Shown here piece by piece: positions 1-6,405 of a stretch of 10,664 bases of DNA (position 1 is its first letter; every line of letters begins with the position of its first letter). The position numbers and the translations under genes are program-made. The DNA lies in NCBI GenBank assembly GCA_016791465.1, contig JAEUWE010000151.1, positions 1 to 10,664 of the forward strand, given 5' to 3'. This DNA is from Pseudobdellovibrionaceae bacterium. GTDB lineage: Bacteria > Bdellovibrionota > Bdellovibrionia > Bdellovibrionales > JAMPXM01. The notes below the pieces were generated by a model. The model saw only the letters and a program-made list of their open reading frames with translations. It was not told where the DNA came from and searched no databases.

Positions 1-488
1 GCGAAATATCCCATCCCAAATTTGGCCATTCCTGTCCAATAGGAAGAGCTGTTGTCGTATTCAGAATTGCTAGTCGAGTAGCGAACGGCAAGACCGGTGG
101 ACGCCGCCCATTTGTTCTGATTCCAGAAGTAGTACGTCGCACTTGGGCCGATGCCGTAAGATTGAAAGTTCTCACTGAGCGTGGTGGTCAGCATTCCTCC
201 AATGGAAAATCGATCGGCAATGAAGTATTCGGCCGAAGGATTGAGATAGAGAGTTGATCCGCTATAGGTGGAGTAACTTGCGCCGAGATCACCCCCTACG
301 GCAACATTGCTTTTGCGAATATTGGCCGGCGCTATTTCACTCGACGTCATCGCCGGAACTGACGAGATCTCTGTTGAAGAGGTGGGGGTGGTCACGTTCT
401 CAGTATTGATCGCCAGGGCACTGAGCGAGGTTCCGAAGCTGAGAGCAAAAGTGAGAAATGCCATTAAGCTTACAGCGGTATTTTGCAT
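1..488 (-). CDS. Outer-membrane beta-barrel protein, C-terminus cut off by window edge
   Basis: The first 162 residues of an exported protein are visible; the rest lies beyond the left edge. Residues 1-26 form a signal peptide with a hydrophobic stretch (SLMAFLTFALSF) ending in the signal-peptidase-I-like site LSALA. A Ser/Thr-rich spacer follows at about 28-50. From about 55 onward there are alternating hydrophobic and polar stretches rich in Tyr, Gly and Ser (for example GGDLGASYSTYS, SATYYFW, GLAVRYS), as in beta-barrel strands. The ATG at 488 is preferred over the in-frame ATG at 503 because a GGAG lies a suitable distance upstream of it. The function is most likely a small porin-like or structural barrel of the outer membrane. 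The family cannot be named without the C-terminus. It points the same way as the two genes upstream but is separated from them by 105 bases. Confidence 0.8.
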   Translation of the reverse strand, partial: MQNTAVSLMAFLTFALSFGTSLSALAINTENVTTPTSSTEISSVPAMTSSEIAPANIRKSNVAVGGDLGASYSTYSGSTLYLNPSAEYFIADRFSIGGMLTTTLSENFQSYGIGPSATYYFWNQNKWAASTGLAVRYSTSNSEYDNSSSYWTGMAKFGMGYF

Positions 489-514
489 GAGTTCTCCAAG
501 CATGATTTTGAGCG

Positions 515-544
515 ACAGTAGATGGGGGGGAGTCAAAGAGTCAA
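515..544 (-). promoter_or_regulatory. Possible sigma70-type promoter for the barrel gene at 488
   Basis: On the minus strand a TTGACT (544-539) is followed after 18 bases by TACTGT (520-515), a weak -10 match. A second TTGACT lies at 536-531. Transcription would start some 20-30 bases before the ATG at 488. The -35 match is good and the -10 is poor, so this is tentative. Confidence 0.3.
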
Positions 545-545
545 A
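524..545. repeat. G7 homopolymer next to a tandem 8-mer duplication
   Basis: Seven G residues occupy 524-530. The 8-mer GAGTCAAA occurs twice in tandem at 530-545, sharing the last G of the tract. On the minus strand the duplication gives two TTGACT hexamers, and the homopolymer falls in the spacer of the putative promoter of the gene starting at 488. Confidence 0.7.
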
Positions 546-593
546 CGTCGGAGCATGGCGAACGACGCCGTTGTTTCACATTTGGAACGCGTA

Positions 594-3500
594 TTATTTC
601 CCAGCGGGAACGCGGGCTTTCCAGAGACTCTGCAGGTTTTTTCCTGAGTGCAGGGCTTGGTTGGCATAGAACAGGCGTTCTTGGGTCCAAGAATCATTGC
701 CTAAGATGTCTGATGCTTTTGATAGGTAGTTTTGTGCTGCGATCAAGGAGATGTAGTCACCGCTGAGGGCCTTCTCGAAGGCGGCATGACCAACGATGCG
801 ATAGGCGGTACCGTCGCGAGGTGAGTACCGGATGGCCTCGAGTGCCAATCGCTCGGCTTGTTCGAGATTCTTTGGATTTGTTGTTGGAGAGCCGCCTTCG
901 GGTGAACCTGCATAGTAAAAGCCAAGCGCTTTGCTGATCAGCGCTTTAGCGAGCAGATTCTCTGCAAGCGGAAGCGGTGTGATGGCGAGGGCGCTTTTGC
1001 ATTGCGAGATGGTTTTGTCCCAGTTTTTCAATTGGAAGAGTTGCTGTGCGTAGTTGTATTTGAGCCATGGATTTTGCGGCTCGAGGCGAATGGCTTGTTC
1101 AACGAGTTTTTCAAACTGGGCGACGTTTTTTTGCGCCAGTTTGATTCCGGCGAGAGTTTGATAGGCCCGCGCTTTCCAAGTGATGGGGCCATTGGTGGCG
1201 ATCGCTGTTTCAAGTGTTGTTTCGGCAAGTACGATCTTTCCAAGTTTATCGTAGAGCATACCGAGGTAGACTTGATCTTGCAGTTGTGCAGGCTCAAGCG
1301 TGGTCGCATTTTTGATAGCGATAAAAGCCTCTTTGTAGCGTTCAGTGGCGAAGAGAAGAAGGAAGTGAAGGCGATGGAGTTCGGCATTTTTCTCTAGTGG
1401 CTTGGCGATGTCGGTAAAGATCTTTGCTGCTTCGGCAACGTGTTCGGGAAGGTACGATCCGTCCTCGAGTTGGCCGAGCTGCAAGAGAGACTTTGCGTAC
1501 TCCAGGAGTATTCGGTGGTTGGGCGCGGGATCTTTTGTTGTTTGACGAAGCACTGATCGTAGGCCGAGCCAGATTTTTGACTGAACGGCCTGACTGAGCC
1601 GAGAGGGGCCAAGCTCAGAGAGGGTGCGAATTTCAGAAAGGCTGAGGTTGGTTGGAGCTTTGCTCAGGATGCGTTGGGGTGTCTCGCCGAGACCCCACTT
1701 GGGATCATGATAGTTGGGGCGAGGGCCAAAGGTCACAGAGGTGCGACCAAGACAGCTGGTGTAGGAGACGAGCTCCTTTTTAAATGATTCGCTGTTCATT
1801 TCCGTGGGTGTGATTCTTCCAGTTTTGAATCGAATATTATCTTTGATAATCGCAGATTGAGGTGTCGCAATGGTTTCGCGAACAATGGTGGCAAAGCGAT
1901 TGAGTGACAGGCAGCTTGAAGGTGCTTCATCGGAGACCGGCGCTCCGCGAATGATGGTATCGATGTCGACCGAGAGATTGCGAATGAGGCCCACGTCGCT
2001 CACGCGATCAGGCGTTGCGAAGAGTGGGCTTGAAAGTAGACCCGGTACAGGAAAGGTGACGTAGCGAACTTGGCCCGCGGGTCTTATTGCGGCCTCTTGA
2101 AATGAACTGAAAGAGATCTCCATACGGGCACCGGCGGTGTCGGCGTTGGTGACCCGAACGACCGGTTGCGAAGTGGCTTGCAGACCGATTCCGAAGAGCT
2201 GACGCAAATACGGCTCGGTACGGCTCGAGCCGGCGGTGTAATACAGCTGCTTGAGCTCGGCAGCAAGCGGCCCTGTAATGGTGACCGTTCCCTGAATACT
2301 GGTCGAGAGATCGGAGCGTGGTTCGAGCTGCTGTTGAATTTTGACGGTTGATGGCGCGGGATCGTTGAGCGGAAGATACTCGAGTTCGGAGCTATTCGTG
2401 ATCAGCGGAAGTGCCCAGCTTCCACCGACGCTTGTGAGGTAGCCATCGGCGAATGAGACCGAAAGCGAAGGGTCAAAATAGCGCGGCCGCTCTGCTCCCC
2501 AGCGGACAAGGACGTGATTGAAAATTTGCAAGCCAGGTGCGTTGGGTTTTTCTTCGATGATCAGACGTTCGGTCTGTGGTTCGCGCCAGGCGAGGGCGGG
2601 ATGAGCTGGGATTCCCATCGCGCGTAGGATAGCGACAGTCACCATTGCGAACTCTTTGGGATCGGCCGATCGCCGTTTGACGATCTCTTGAAGAGAAGTG
2701 ACTCCAAGGCTGTTTTCATCAGGAGACCAGTCGCTTCGGCGCGAGATGAGCCCGCGGGTTTTCTCAAGAGCAGAATTGATTCGGTCTTCGAGGCGGCCCA
2801 CGGATGACTCAGTCGCTATTTTTTGAAGTTCGGGAGGGAGCGGAGCTTTGAGTTGTTTTTCGAATGTGGCACTCAATGGTGCCGCAATCGAGCTCCAGTT
2901 TTTTTGATTGGAAATTTGGACGCGGGGAATGAGTTCGGTGGTGGAGAGTCCTCCGAGCTCGCCTTCGAGTCGGCGATAGATCGGAGCTTTCAGTCCAAAC
3001 TCCCAGCGCAGACGGCTTCCGTCCTTTGAACGTCCTTCTTTAAACTCAAGGAGGCGCGTGGCGGCCTTTGAAATATCAAAAGTCAGCGGGGTGTAGGACT
3101 CAACAGAGATGTTGCTTTTGAGTTCGGGGTACTCTTGGCCCCAAACGAACGCCATTGAGAACAGATCTCCAATTCGATTTCTGCTGTTAAAGACTTCATA
3201 CTCGATTCGCAGATTTGCTCCGAGGGCGGCGTTGCCGAAATCGATTTCGATGGATTTTTGTGAGGCAAATGGCCGCGTGCTTTTTCGCTCAATCTGTCGA
3301 CTTTTAAACTGCGTGTTGGGTATGACTCGTGTTGTGGTGCCTTCCGTAATCTCGGCTGAAATGATGTGGGTTTCGTCCAGATCTTCGCGATCGGGCATGC
3401 GAAACGGTGCGACGAGCGTGCGGCCGCTTTCAGAATTGACTTTGAGCTCGAGGAAGCCGCGAAGCGACCACGTTCCATTTTGCGCGACAGAGATCGTCTG

Positions 3501-3626
3501 TTCGTTTCTGACGATGTGGAGAGGGGCCTGTTCGGGACTTGCCCAGCGGGCATGGGCAAGCTCTGGCGTCATTGCGATCGCCGTAAAGAGATTCAAAATA
3601 AGGATGCGTGCGACATTCCCCACCAC
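594..3626 (-). CDS. Exported DUF3857 / inactive transglutaminase-like / TPR protein
   Basis: A 1010-residue protein. Residues 1-26 are a probable signal peptide (hydrophobic ILILNLFTAIA, cleavage after AHA), so it acts in the periplasm or at the outer membrane. Residues about 35-240 resemble the DUF3857 beta-sandwich that usually precedes a transglutaminase core. Residues about 270-400 resemble that core, with the helix MVTVAILRAMGIPAHPAL, a His at 371 in FNHVLVRW and an Asp at 385 in YFDPS. The position normally held by the catalytic Cys (GDCKD in relatives) is ADPKE, with Pro323. The first Cys in the whole protein is at 572, so the domain should not be an active transglutaminase. Residues about 700-1000 hold roughly five to seven TPR-like helical repeats, suggesting a protein-binding scaffold. 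The start is a GTG; an in-frame TAA three codons upstream leaves GTG 3626 or GTG 3623 as the only starts that keep the signal peptide, and the ribosome binding site is weak. The function is not known. Confidence 0.85.
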   Translation of the reverse strand: MVGNVARILILNLFTAIAMTPELAHARWASPEQAPLHIVRNEQTISVAQNGTWSLRGFLELKVNSESGRTLVAPFRMPDREDLDETHIISAEITEGTTTRVIPNTQFKSRQIERKSTRPFASQKSIEIDFGNAALGANLRIEYEVFNSRNRIGDLFSMAFVWGQEYPELKSNISVESYTPLTFDISKAATRLLEFKEGRSKDGSRLRWEFGLKAPIYRRLEGELGGLSTTELIPRVQISNQKNWSSIAAPLSATFEKQLKAPLPPELQKIATESSVGRLEDRINSALEKTRGLISRRSDWSPDENSLGVTSLQEIVKRRSADPKEFAMVTVAILRAMGIPAHPALAWREPQTERLIIEEKPNAPGLQIFNHVLVRWGAERPRYFDPSLSVSFADGYLTSVGGSWALPLITNSSELEYLPLNDPAPSTVKIQQQLEPRSDLSTSIQGTVTITGPLAAELKQLYYTAGSSRTEPYLRQLFGIGLQATSQPVVRVTNADTAGARMEISFSSFQEAAIRPAGQVRYVTFPVPGLLSSPLFATPDRVSDVGLIRNLSVDIDTIIRGAPVSDEAPSSCLSLNRFATIVRETIATPQSAIIKDNIRFKTGRITPTEMNSESFKKELVSYTSCLGRTSVTFGPRPNYHDPKWGLGETPQRILSKAPTNLSLSEIRTLSELGPSRLSQAVQSKIWLGLRSVLRQTTKDPAPNHRILLEYAKSLLQLGQLEDGSYLPEHVAEAAKIFTDIAKPLEKNAELHRLHFLLLFATERYKEAFIAIKNATTLEPAQLQDQVYLGMLYDKLGKIVLAETTLETAIATNGPITWKARAYQTLAGIKLAQKNVAQFEKLVEQAIRLEPQNPWLKYNYAQQLFQLKNWDKTISQCKSALAITPLPLAENLLAKALISKALGFYYAGSPEGGSPTTNPKNLEQAERLALEAIRYSPRDGTAYRIVGHAAFEKALSGDYISLIAAQNYLSKASDILGNDSWTQERLFYANQALHSGKNLQSLWKARVPAGK

Positions 3627-3662
3627 ACTTTCTTATCGGAAGAATGAGCGGTGGTTGAAGTT

Positions 3663-3690
3663 CGACAAATGTCGGGTCGAGTCGAGTCGG
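3663..3690. repeat. Short inverted repeat plus four GTCGR tandem units
   Basis: CGACA-AA-TGTCG (3663-3674) is an inverted repeat with a 2-base spacer. It overlaps four tandem copies of the 5-mer GTCGR (3671-3690). Both lie in the 66-base gap between the barrel gene (stop at 3693) and the downstream DUF3857 gene. There is no T tract, so it is not a typical terminator. It may be chance. Confidence 0.45.
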
Positions 3691-3692
3691 CT

Positions 3693-4517
3693 CTAAAAGT
3701 TGACGCCGAGAATGCCAAGTCCGGTGAAGGAGTCTCCGGCCGGGCTAATCCCAGTTCGCTGGTCGTTTTCGTCGAGCATGATTTTGCTTTCGTCCGTGAA
3801 CATCAGGTATTGAAAGACGCCTTGAATGCCAAAGAACATTTTATTCCGCATCATGGGAATTTCGATTCCGGCCCCCACGTTGAAGCCGAAGGCAGAGTCT
3901 TTCGCGAAGTTGTCATTTCCGGATACGGTGATGGTGCGATAGACCTGCGAAAATCCGCCGATCATAAATGGATTTAAGCTAGCAAGACCGCGTGTTACGT
4001 TTTGAGTGTTAAAGTAGTACTTCAAGTTGAACGTCAGATCATTCACATTGACGTTGCCGCGGATGGCCGTGAACCCAGTGCCGGTAACATTGAGAGTGTG
4101 GTCGCTGGTGAGAAAGCCGAACTGAAGGGCGAATCGCAGATCGAAAAAGTAGCAGAGAAAAAGACCAAAGGTGATGTTGGAAGAGTAGATCTGTCCCAGT
4201 GTTTGAGTCCAGCCGCGCATTCCGCCAATAAACCCCATCGTGAGCATCCGGCCGTTGCGAAAGAAGTTGAGGTCCTCCTCTTCGTCAACCGACTCTTCGA
4301 ATTCGGAGTAGTCTGCAAACGGGTCATAGGCATCGTCAGATTGTGCGACAAGAAGGCCAGGAGGAAGATGGAGGCGGTCGACGCTTGCCACTTCATCCGC
4401 GTGGGCGTTTTTTGGCCAGGCGGCTGCCGTGACAAAAAGAATGAGCGAGAGGTGAGCAAAGACTCGAGTTGCCGAGAGTGCAGAGGTTAGACTTTGTTTC
4501 AACCAAGACTCCTTCAT
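3693..4517 (-). CDS. Outer-membrane beta-barrel protein with acidic N-terminal linker
   Basis: A 274-residue exported protein. The signal peptide spans 1-40: a long, positively charged n-region, the hydrophobic LSLILFVTAAAW, and cleavage after NAHA. A spacer follows with a strongly acidic patch at 61-83 (contains ESVDEEEDL). The mature part from about 90 alternates aromatic and hydrophobic residues with Gly, Asn and Thr (for example FGLFLCYFFDLRFALQFGF, LTFNLKYYF, MFFGIQGVFQYLMF). It ends in Asn-Phe, the terminal aromatic expected for recognition by the BAM barrel-assembly machinery. The ATG at 4517 has GAGG upstream at a normal distance. It is first in a possible minus-strand operon with the DUF3857/TPR gene 66 bases downstream, so the two may work together at the envelope (inference). 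No specific family is recognised; transport, adhesion and structural roles all remain possible. Confidence 0.82.
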   Translation of the reverse strand: MKESWLKQSLTSALSATRVFAHLSLILFVTAAAWPKNAHADEVASVDRLHLPPGLLVAQSDDAYDPFADYSEFEESVDEEEDLNFFRNGRMLTMGFIGGMRGWTQTLGQIYSSNITFGLFLCYFFDLRFALQFGFLTSDHTLNVTGTGFTAIRGNVNVNDLTFNLKYYFNTQNVTRGLASLNPFMIGGFSQVYRTITVSGNDNFAKDSAFGFNVGAGIEIPMMRNKMFFGIQGVFQYLMFTDESKIMLDENDQRTGISPAGDSFTGLGILGVNF

Positions 4518-4544
4518 GTCGTTACCTCACAGCATCCTTGAGTC

Positions 4545-4568
4545 CGCCGAGAACTCGCAACCTCGGCG
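4545..4568 (-). promoter_or_regulatory. Hairpin in the 5' leader of the barrel gene
   Basis: CGCCGAG (4545-4551) and CTCGGCG (4562-4568) form a perfect 7-bp stem with a 10-base loop. It lies 28-51 bases upstream of the ATG at 4517, between the putative start of transcription and the ribosome binding site. A second, smaller perfect stem, AACGC/GCGTT, lies at 4577-4591. No T tract follows on either strand, so a leader structure affecting mRNA stability or translation is likelier than a terminator. Confidence 0.4.
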
Positions 4569-4599
4569 ATGGGGCTAACGCATCGCGCGTTGAGGCACT

Positions 4600-4605
4600 C
4601 TTATA
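4600..4605 (-). promoter_or_regulatory. Probable -10 box for the barrel gene at 4517
   Basis: TATAAG on the minus strand matches the sigma70 -10 consensus at five of six positions. The correctly spaced -35 (4628-4623, CATCAC) is poor. It would give a leader of roughly 75 bases containing the hairpins at 4545-4591. Confidence 0.35.
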
Positions 4606-4748
4606 GGCTATCGTTTGAAGTGGTGATGTTTCAAGAGGGAAGCGCGGGCCGAGGGCGTTCTCTTTGTCCATGTTTGTCTGTGGATTGGTCATTGTTCCGG
4701 CAACTGGGCAATTGTTGAAGAGTTAGACAGATCGATGCAATGAGCCTA

Positions 4749-4813
4749 CGGCTTTGTTGCGGCTTAAGCTTGCTTCTCGCCATGGGCGCTGGTCTGATGG
4801 GGGCGCAAAGCCG
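4749..4813 (+). promoter_or_regulatory. Structured purM leader, candidate cis-regulatory RNA
   Basis: CGGCTTTG (4749-4756) and CAAAGCCG (4806-4813) are perfect 8-base complements enclosing 49 bases. Inside is a small hairpin, CGCC-ATG-GGCG (4778-4788). CGCC (4778-4781) could alternatively pair with GGCG at 4802-4805, which gives a possible switch between two folds. The closing stem ends three bases before the GGAGGGG ribosome binding site of purM, the usual layout of RNA elements that control translation initiation. I could not match it to a known purine, ZTP or THF riboswitch consensus. A fold by chance in GC-rich DNA is possible. Confidence 0.4.
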
Positions 4814-4816
4814 AGC

Positions 4817-4823
4817 GGAGGGG
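4817..4823 (+). promoter_or_regulatory. Ribosome binding site that fixes the purM GTG start
   Basis: GGAGGGG lies five bases before the GTG at 4829. It decides the start in favour of this GTG over the in-frame ATG at 4754, which lies inside the leader stem and would add 25 residues not found in PurM relatives. Confidence 0.8.
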
Positions 4824-4828
4824 TTGAA

Positions 4829-5845
4829 GTGTCGAAGGTCTCCTATCGTGATTCTGGAGTTGATGTCGAAGCCGGTGACCAGCTTGTTGACTGGCTGGTG
4901 GATTCGGGGACACGCGAGACGTCTCCGCGCAAAGAGTCGGTTCTGTCGGGTATTGGCGGTTTTGCGGCGATCTTTAGGGCCTCGTTTGGCCATATGAAAA
5001 AGCCATGTTTGGTTTCAAGTACGGATGGGATCGGGACGAAGATTCTCCTCGCGGCAGAATTTAAAAGGCATCGCGACGTCGCGCAGGATCTGGTTGCGAT
5101 GTGCGTGAATGATCTGGTTTGTTCCGGTGCAGAGCCGTTGTTTTTTCTCGACTACTACGCGACAGGAAAACTCGATCCGAACGAGGCCAAGAATTTCTTG
5201 CAGGGCGTTCGTGAAGCCTGTCACTCAGTGAACTGTGCTTTGATTGGTGGCGAGACGGCCGAGATGCCAGGAGTCTATAAGCCAGGAGACTTTGATGCCG
5301 CTGGTTTTGCGGTCGGCGTTGTGGATGAGGATGATATTTTGGGGCCCGATCGTGTTCGCGAAGGCGATGTTGTAATCGGGGTTTCGAGTTCGGGGTTTCA
5401 CTCCAACGGCTATTCGTTGCTTCGAAAAGTTTTTGCTGAGGAGATTGCGAACAAGAATGAGGAGTGGCTGCGCACGCTGCTGACGCCGACGGCGCTCTAT
5501 GTGAACCTTGTTCTTGAATTGCACCGCGCGCGGCTTCTGCATGCGGTCGCTCATATCACCGGCGGTGGTATGGAGAATATTCCGAGGGTTCTGCCGCGTG
5601 GAACCGAGCTTCGACTGATTGATTGGGCGTGGCCGGATGCGTTTGTTGAGGTTCAAGATCGTGCGCGGCTGTCGCGTGAAGAGATGTTGAAGACGTTGAA
5701 CTGTGGCGTCGGGATGGCGCTCGTGGTTGAAAGTCGATCGGTCAATGACGTTGAGGCAGCGATTTCAAAAGCAGGTTTTCGGGCAATTCCACTTGGGCGC
5801 GTGCAGAGCTCGGGCGGACTTGCTGAGTCAAAGGTGATTTATTGA
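4829..5845 (+). CDS. purM: Phosphoribosylformylglycinamidine cyclo-ligase (AIR synthetase)
   Basis: PurM closes FGAM to aminoimidazole ribonucleotide using ATP, step 5 of de novo purine synthesis, in the cytoplasm. The 338-residue product is close to the 345 residues of E. coli PurM. The N-terminus SYRDSGVDVEAG matches the conserved SYKDAGVDIDAG. Conserved blocks are STDGIGTK (64-71), VAMCVNDLV (from 89) and PLFFLDYYATGKLD, GGETAEMPG (140-148), SGFHSNGYSL (about 188-197), HITGGG (242-247) and NCGVGM (291-296). The GTG start is chosen from the ribosome binding site at 4817 and from alignment with relatives. One oddity: between GGG and ENIPR there is a single residue (Met248), where relatives I remember have two. 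It is first in the operon; its stop overlaps the purN ATG by one base (TGATG). A structured leader lies directly upstream. Confidence 0.97.
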   Translation: MSKVSYRDSGVDVEAGDQLVDWLVDSGTRETSPRKESVLSGIGGFAAIFRASFGHMKKPCLVSSTDGIGTKILLAAEFKRHRDVAQDLVAMCVNDLVCSGAEPLFFLDYYATGKLDPNEAKNFLQGVREACHSVNCALIGGETAEMPGVYKPGDFDAAGFAVGVVDEDDILGPDRVREGDVVIGVSSSGFHSNGYSLLRKVFAEEIANKNEEWLRTLLTPTALYVNLVLELHRARLLHAVAHITGGGMENIPRVLPRGTELRLIDWAWPDAFVEVQDRARLSREEMLKTLNCGVGMALVVESRSVNDVEAAISKAGFRAIPLGRVQSSGGLAESKVIY

Positions 5846-6405
5846 TGCGGACTGAGCGTTGGGCGATTTTGATTTCGGGTCGCGGTTCGAACATGGTTCG
5901 AATGATTGACTCGATGTCGGTTGATGTCGGACTGGTTTTGACGTCGGACATGAAAGCGTCAGGTGCAGTTCGGGCGAAAAGGCGCGGAGTTCGAGTCGAG
6001 TCGTTTCCTCAAAAAATCGCGGATTCAGGTCGTACCATTCTCGATTGGACAGGCGTCGATCGGTGTTTAACGCAGGCAAAAATAACGCGAATTTTTCTGT
6101 TGGGCTTTATGCGGATCGTGCCGGCTTCGTTTCTCGAAAAGTGGGCGGGGCGCGTGTTGAACCTTCATCCATCGCTTCTGCCGCTTTATCCGGGTCTAAA
6201 CAGTATCGAGAGAGCCTTTGCTGCTGGAGATCCAGTTGGTGCGACCGTGCATGATGTTGTGCCGGCGGTTGATGCTGGGCCGATCATTCTGAGTCGGTCG
6301 GCGAACGGTGGTTCGACACTCGCTGATGCCGAACGGCTGGTTCATATTGAAGAGCAGCGAATGGTGGAACGAGTTTTAAGTCGACGTGCGAGGGGGCCAC
6401 AGTGA
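5845..6405 (+). CDS. purN: Phosphoribosylglycinamide formyltransferase (GART)
   Basis: PurN moves a formyl group from 10-formyl-tetrahydrofolate to GAR, giving FGAR (step 3 of the pathway). The product is 186 residues, shorter than the 212 of E. coli mainly because the C-terminal tail is missing. The N-terminal phosphate loop SGRGSN (11-16) is present. The catalytic set is visible: Asn106 and His108 in NLHPSLLPLYPG and Asp143 in VDAGPIIL, with His136 in GATVHD; Asn106 and His108 fall at the same numbers as in E. coli. GFMRIVP (about 87-93) matches the conserved GFMRIL block. The ATG at 5845 is preferred to the TTG one codon before it. It shares one base with the purM stop and has GGTGA upstream. 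Its own stop overlaps the next gene by four bases (GTGA). Confidence 0.95.
   Translation: MRTERWAILISGRGSNMVRMIDSMSVDVGLVLTSDMKASGAVRAKRRGVRVESFPQKIADSGRTILDWTGVDRCLTQAKITRIFLLGFMRIVPASFLEKWAGRVLNLHPSLLPLYPGLNSIERAFAAGDPVGATVHDVVPAVDAGPIILSRSANGGSTLADAERLVHIEEQRMVERVLSRRARGPQ

Larger units (their letters stand above)
4518..4828. other. Divergent intergenic region between envelope genes and pur operon
   Basis: These 311 bases separate the minus-strand barrel gene from plus-strand purM. The left part holds a probable minus-strand -10 box and a leader hairpin. The right part holds a structured purM leader. A plus-strand promoter for the pur operon must lie about 4610-4740, but no hexamer pair there is convincing; candidates such as TTGTCT (4674) and TTGTTG (4712) lack a good -10 partner. 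No tRNA and no intact small gene with a ribosome binding site was seen. Confidence 0.75.

Noticed and set aside
547..575. Rho-independent terminator after the DUF3857 gene
   Set aside because: Only a 4-bp stem (GGCG/CGCC on the minus strand) with no T tract.
3109..3696. 195-residue plus-strand ORF opposite the DUF3857 gene
   Set aside because: It lies entirely antisense to the coherent N-terminal coding region with signal peptide and DUF3857 pattern; composition is Arg/Ser-rich and resembles no family.
4002..4490. 162-residue plus-strand ORF opposite the barrel gene
   Set aside because: Antisense shadow of a gene with a clear signal peptide, barrel strands and terminal Phe; no ribosome binding site was noted.
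4749..4813. ZTP (pfl) riboswitch, suggested by CGCCATGGGC near a pur gene
   Set aside because: Only a weak resemblance to the CCGCCUGGGC part of the motif; the conserved 5' subdomain is not visible. A covariance-model search would settle it.
4754..4828. N-terminal extension of PurM from the ATG at 4754
   Set aside because: The extra 25 residues are not found in PurM relatives, the codon lies inside the leader stem, and GTG 4829 has an ideal ribosome binding site and alignment.
4740..4997. 85-codon ORF starting in the purM leader with a signal-peptide-like N-terminus
   Set aside because: It has no ribosome binding site before its ATG and runs out of frame through purM, whose start has a strong one. 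The hydrophobic start looks like a by-product of the leader sequence.
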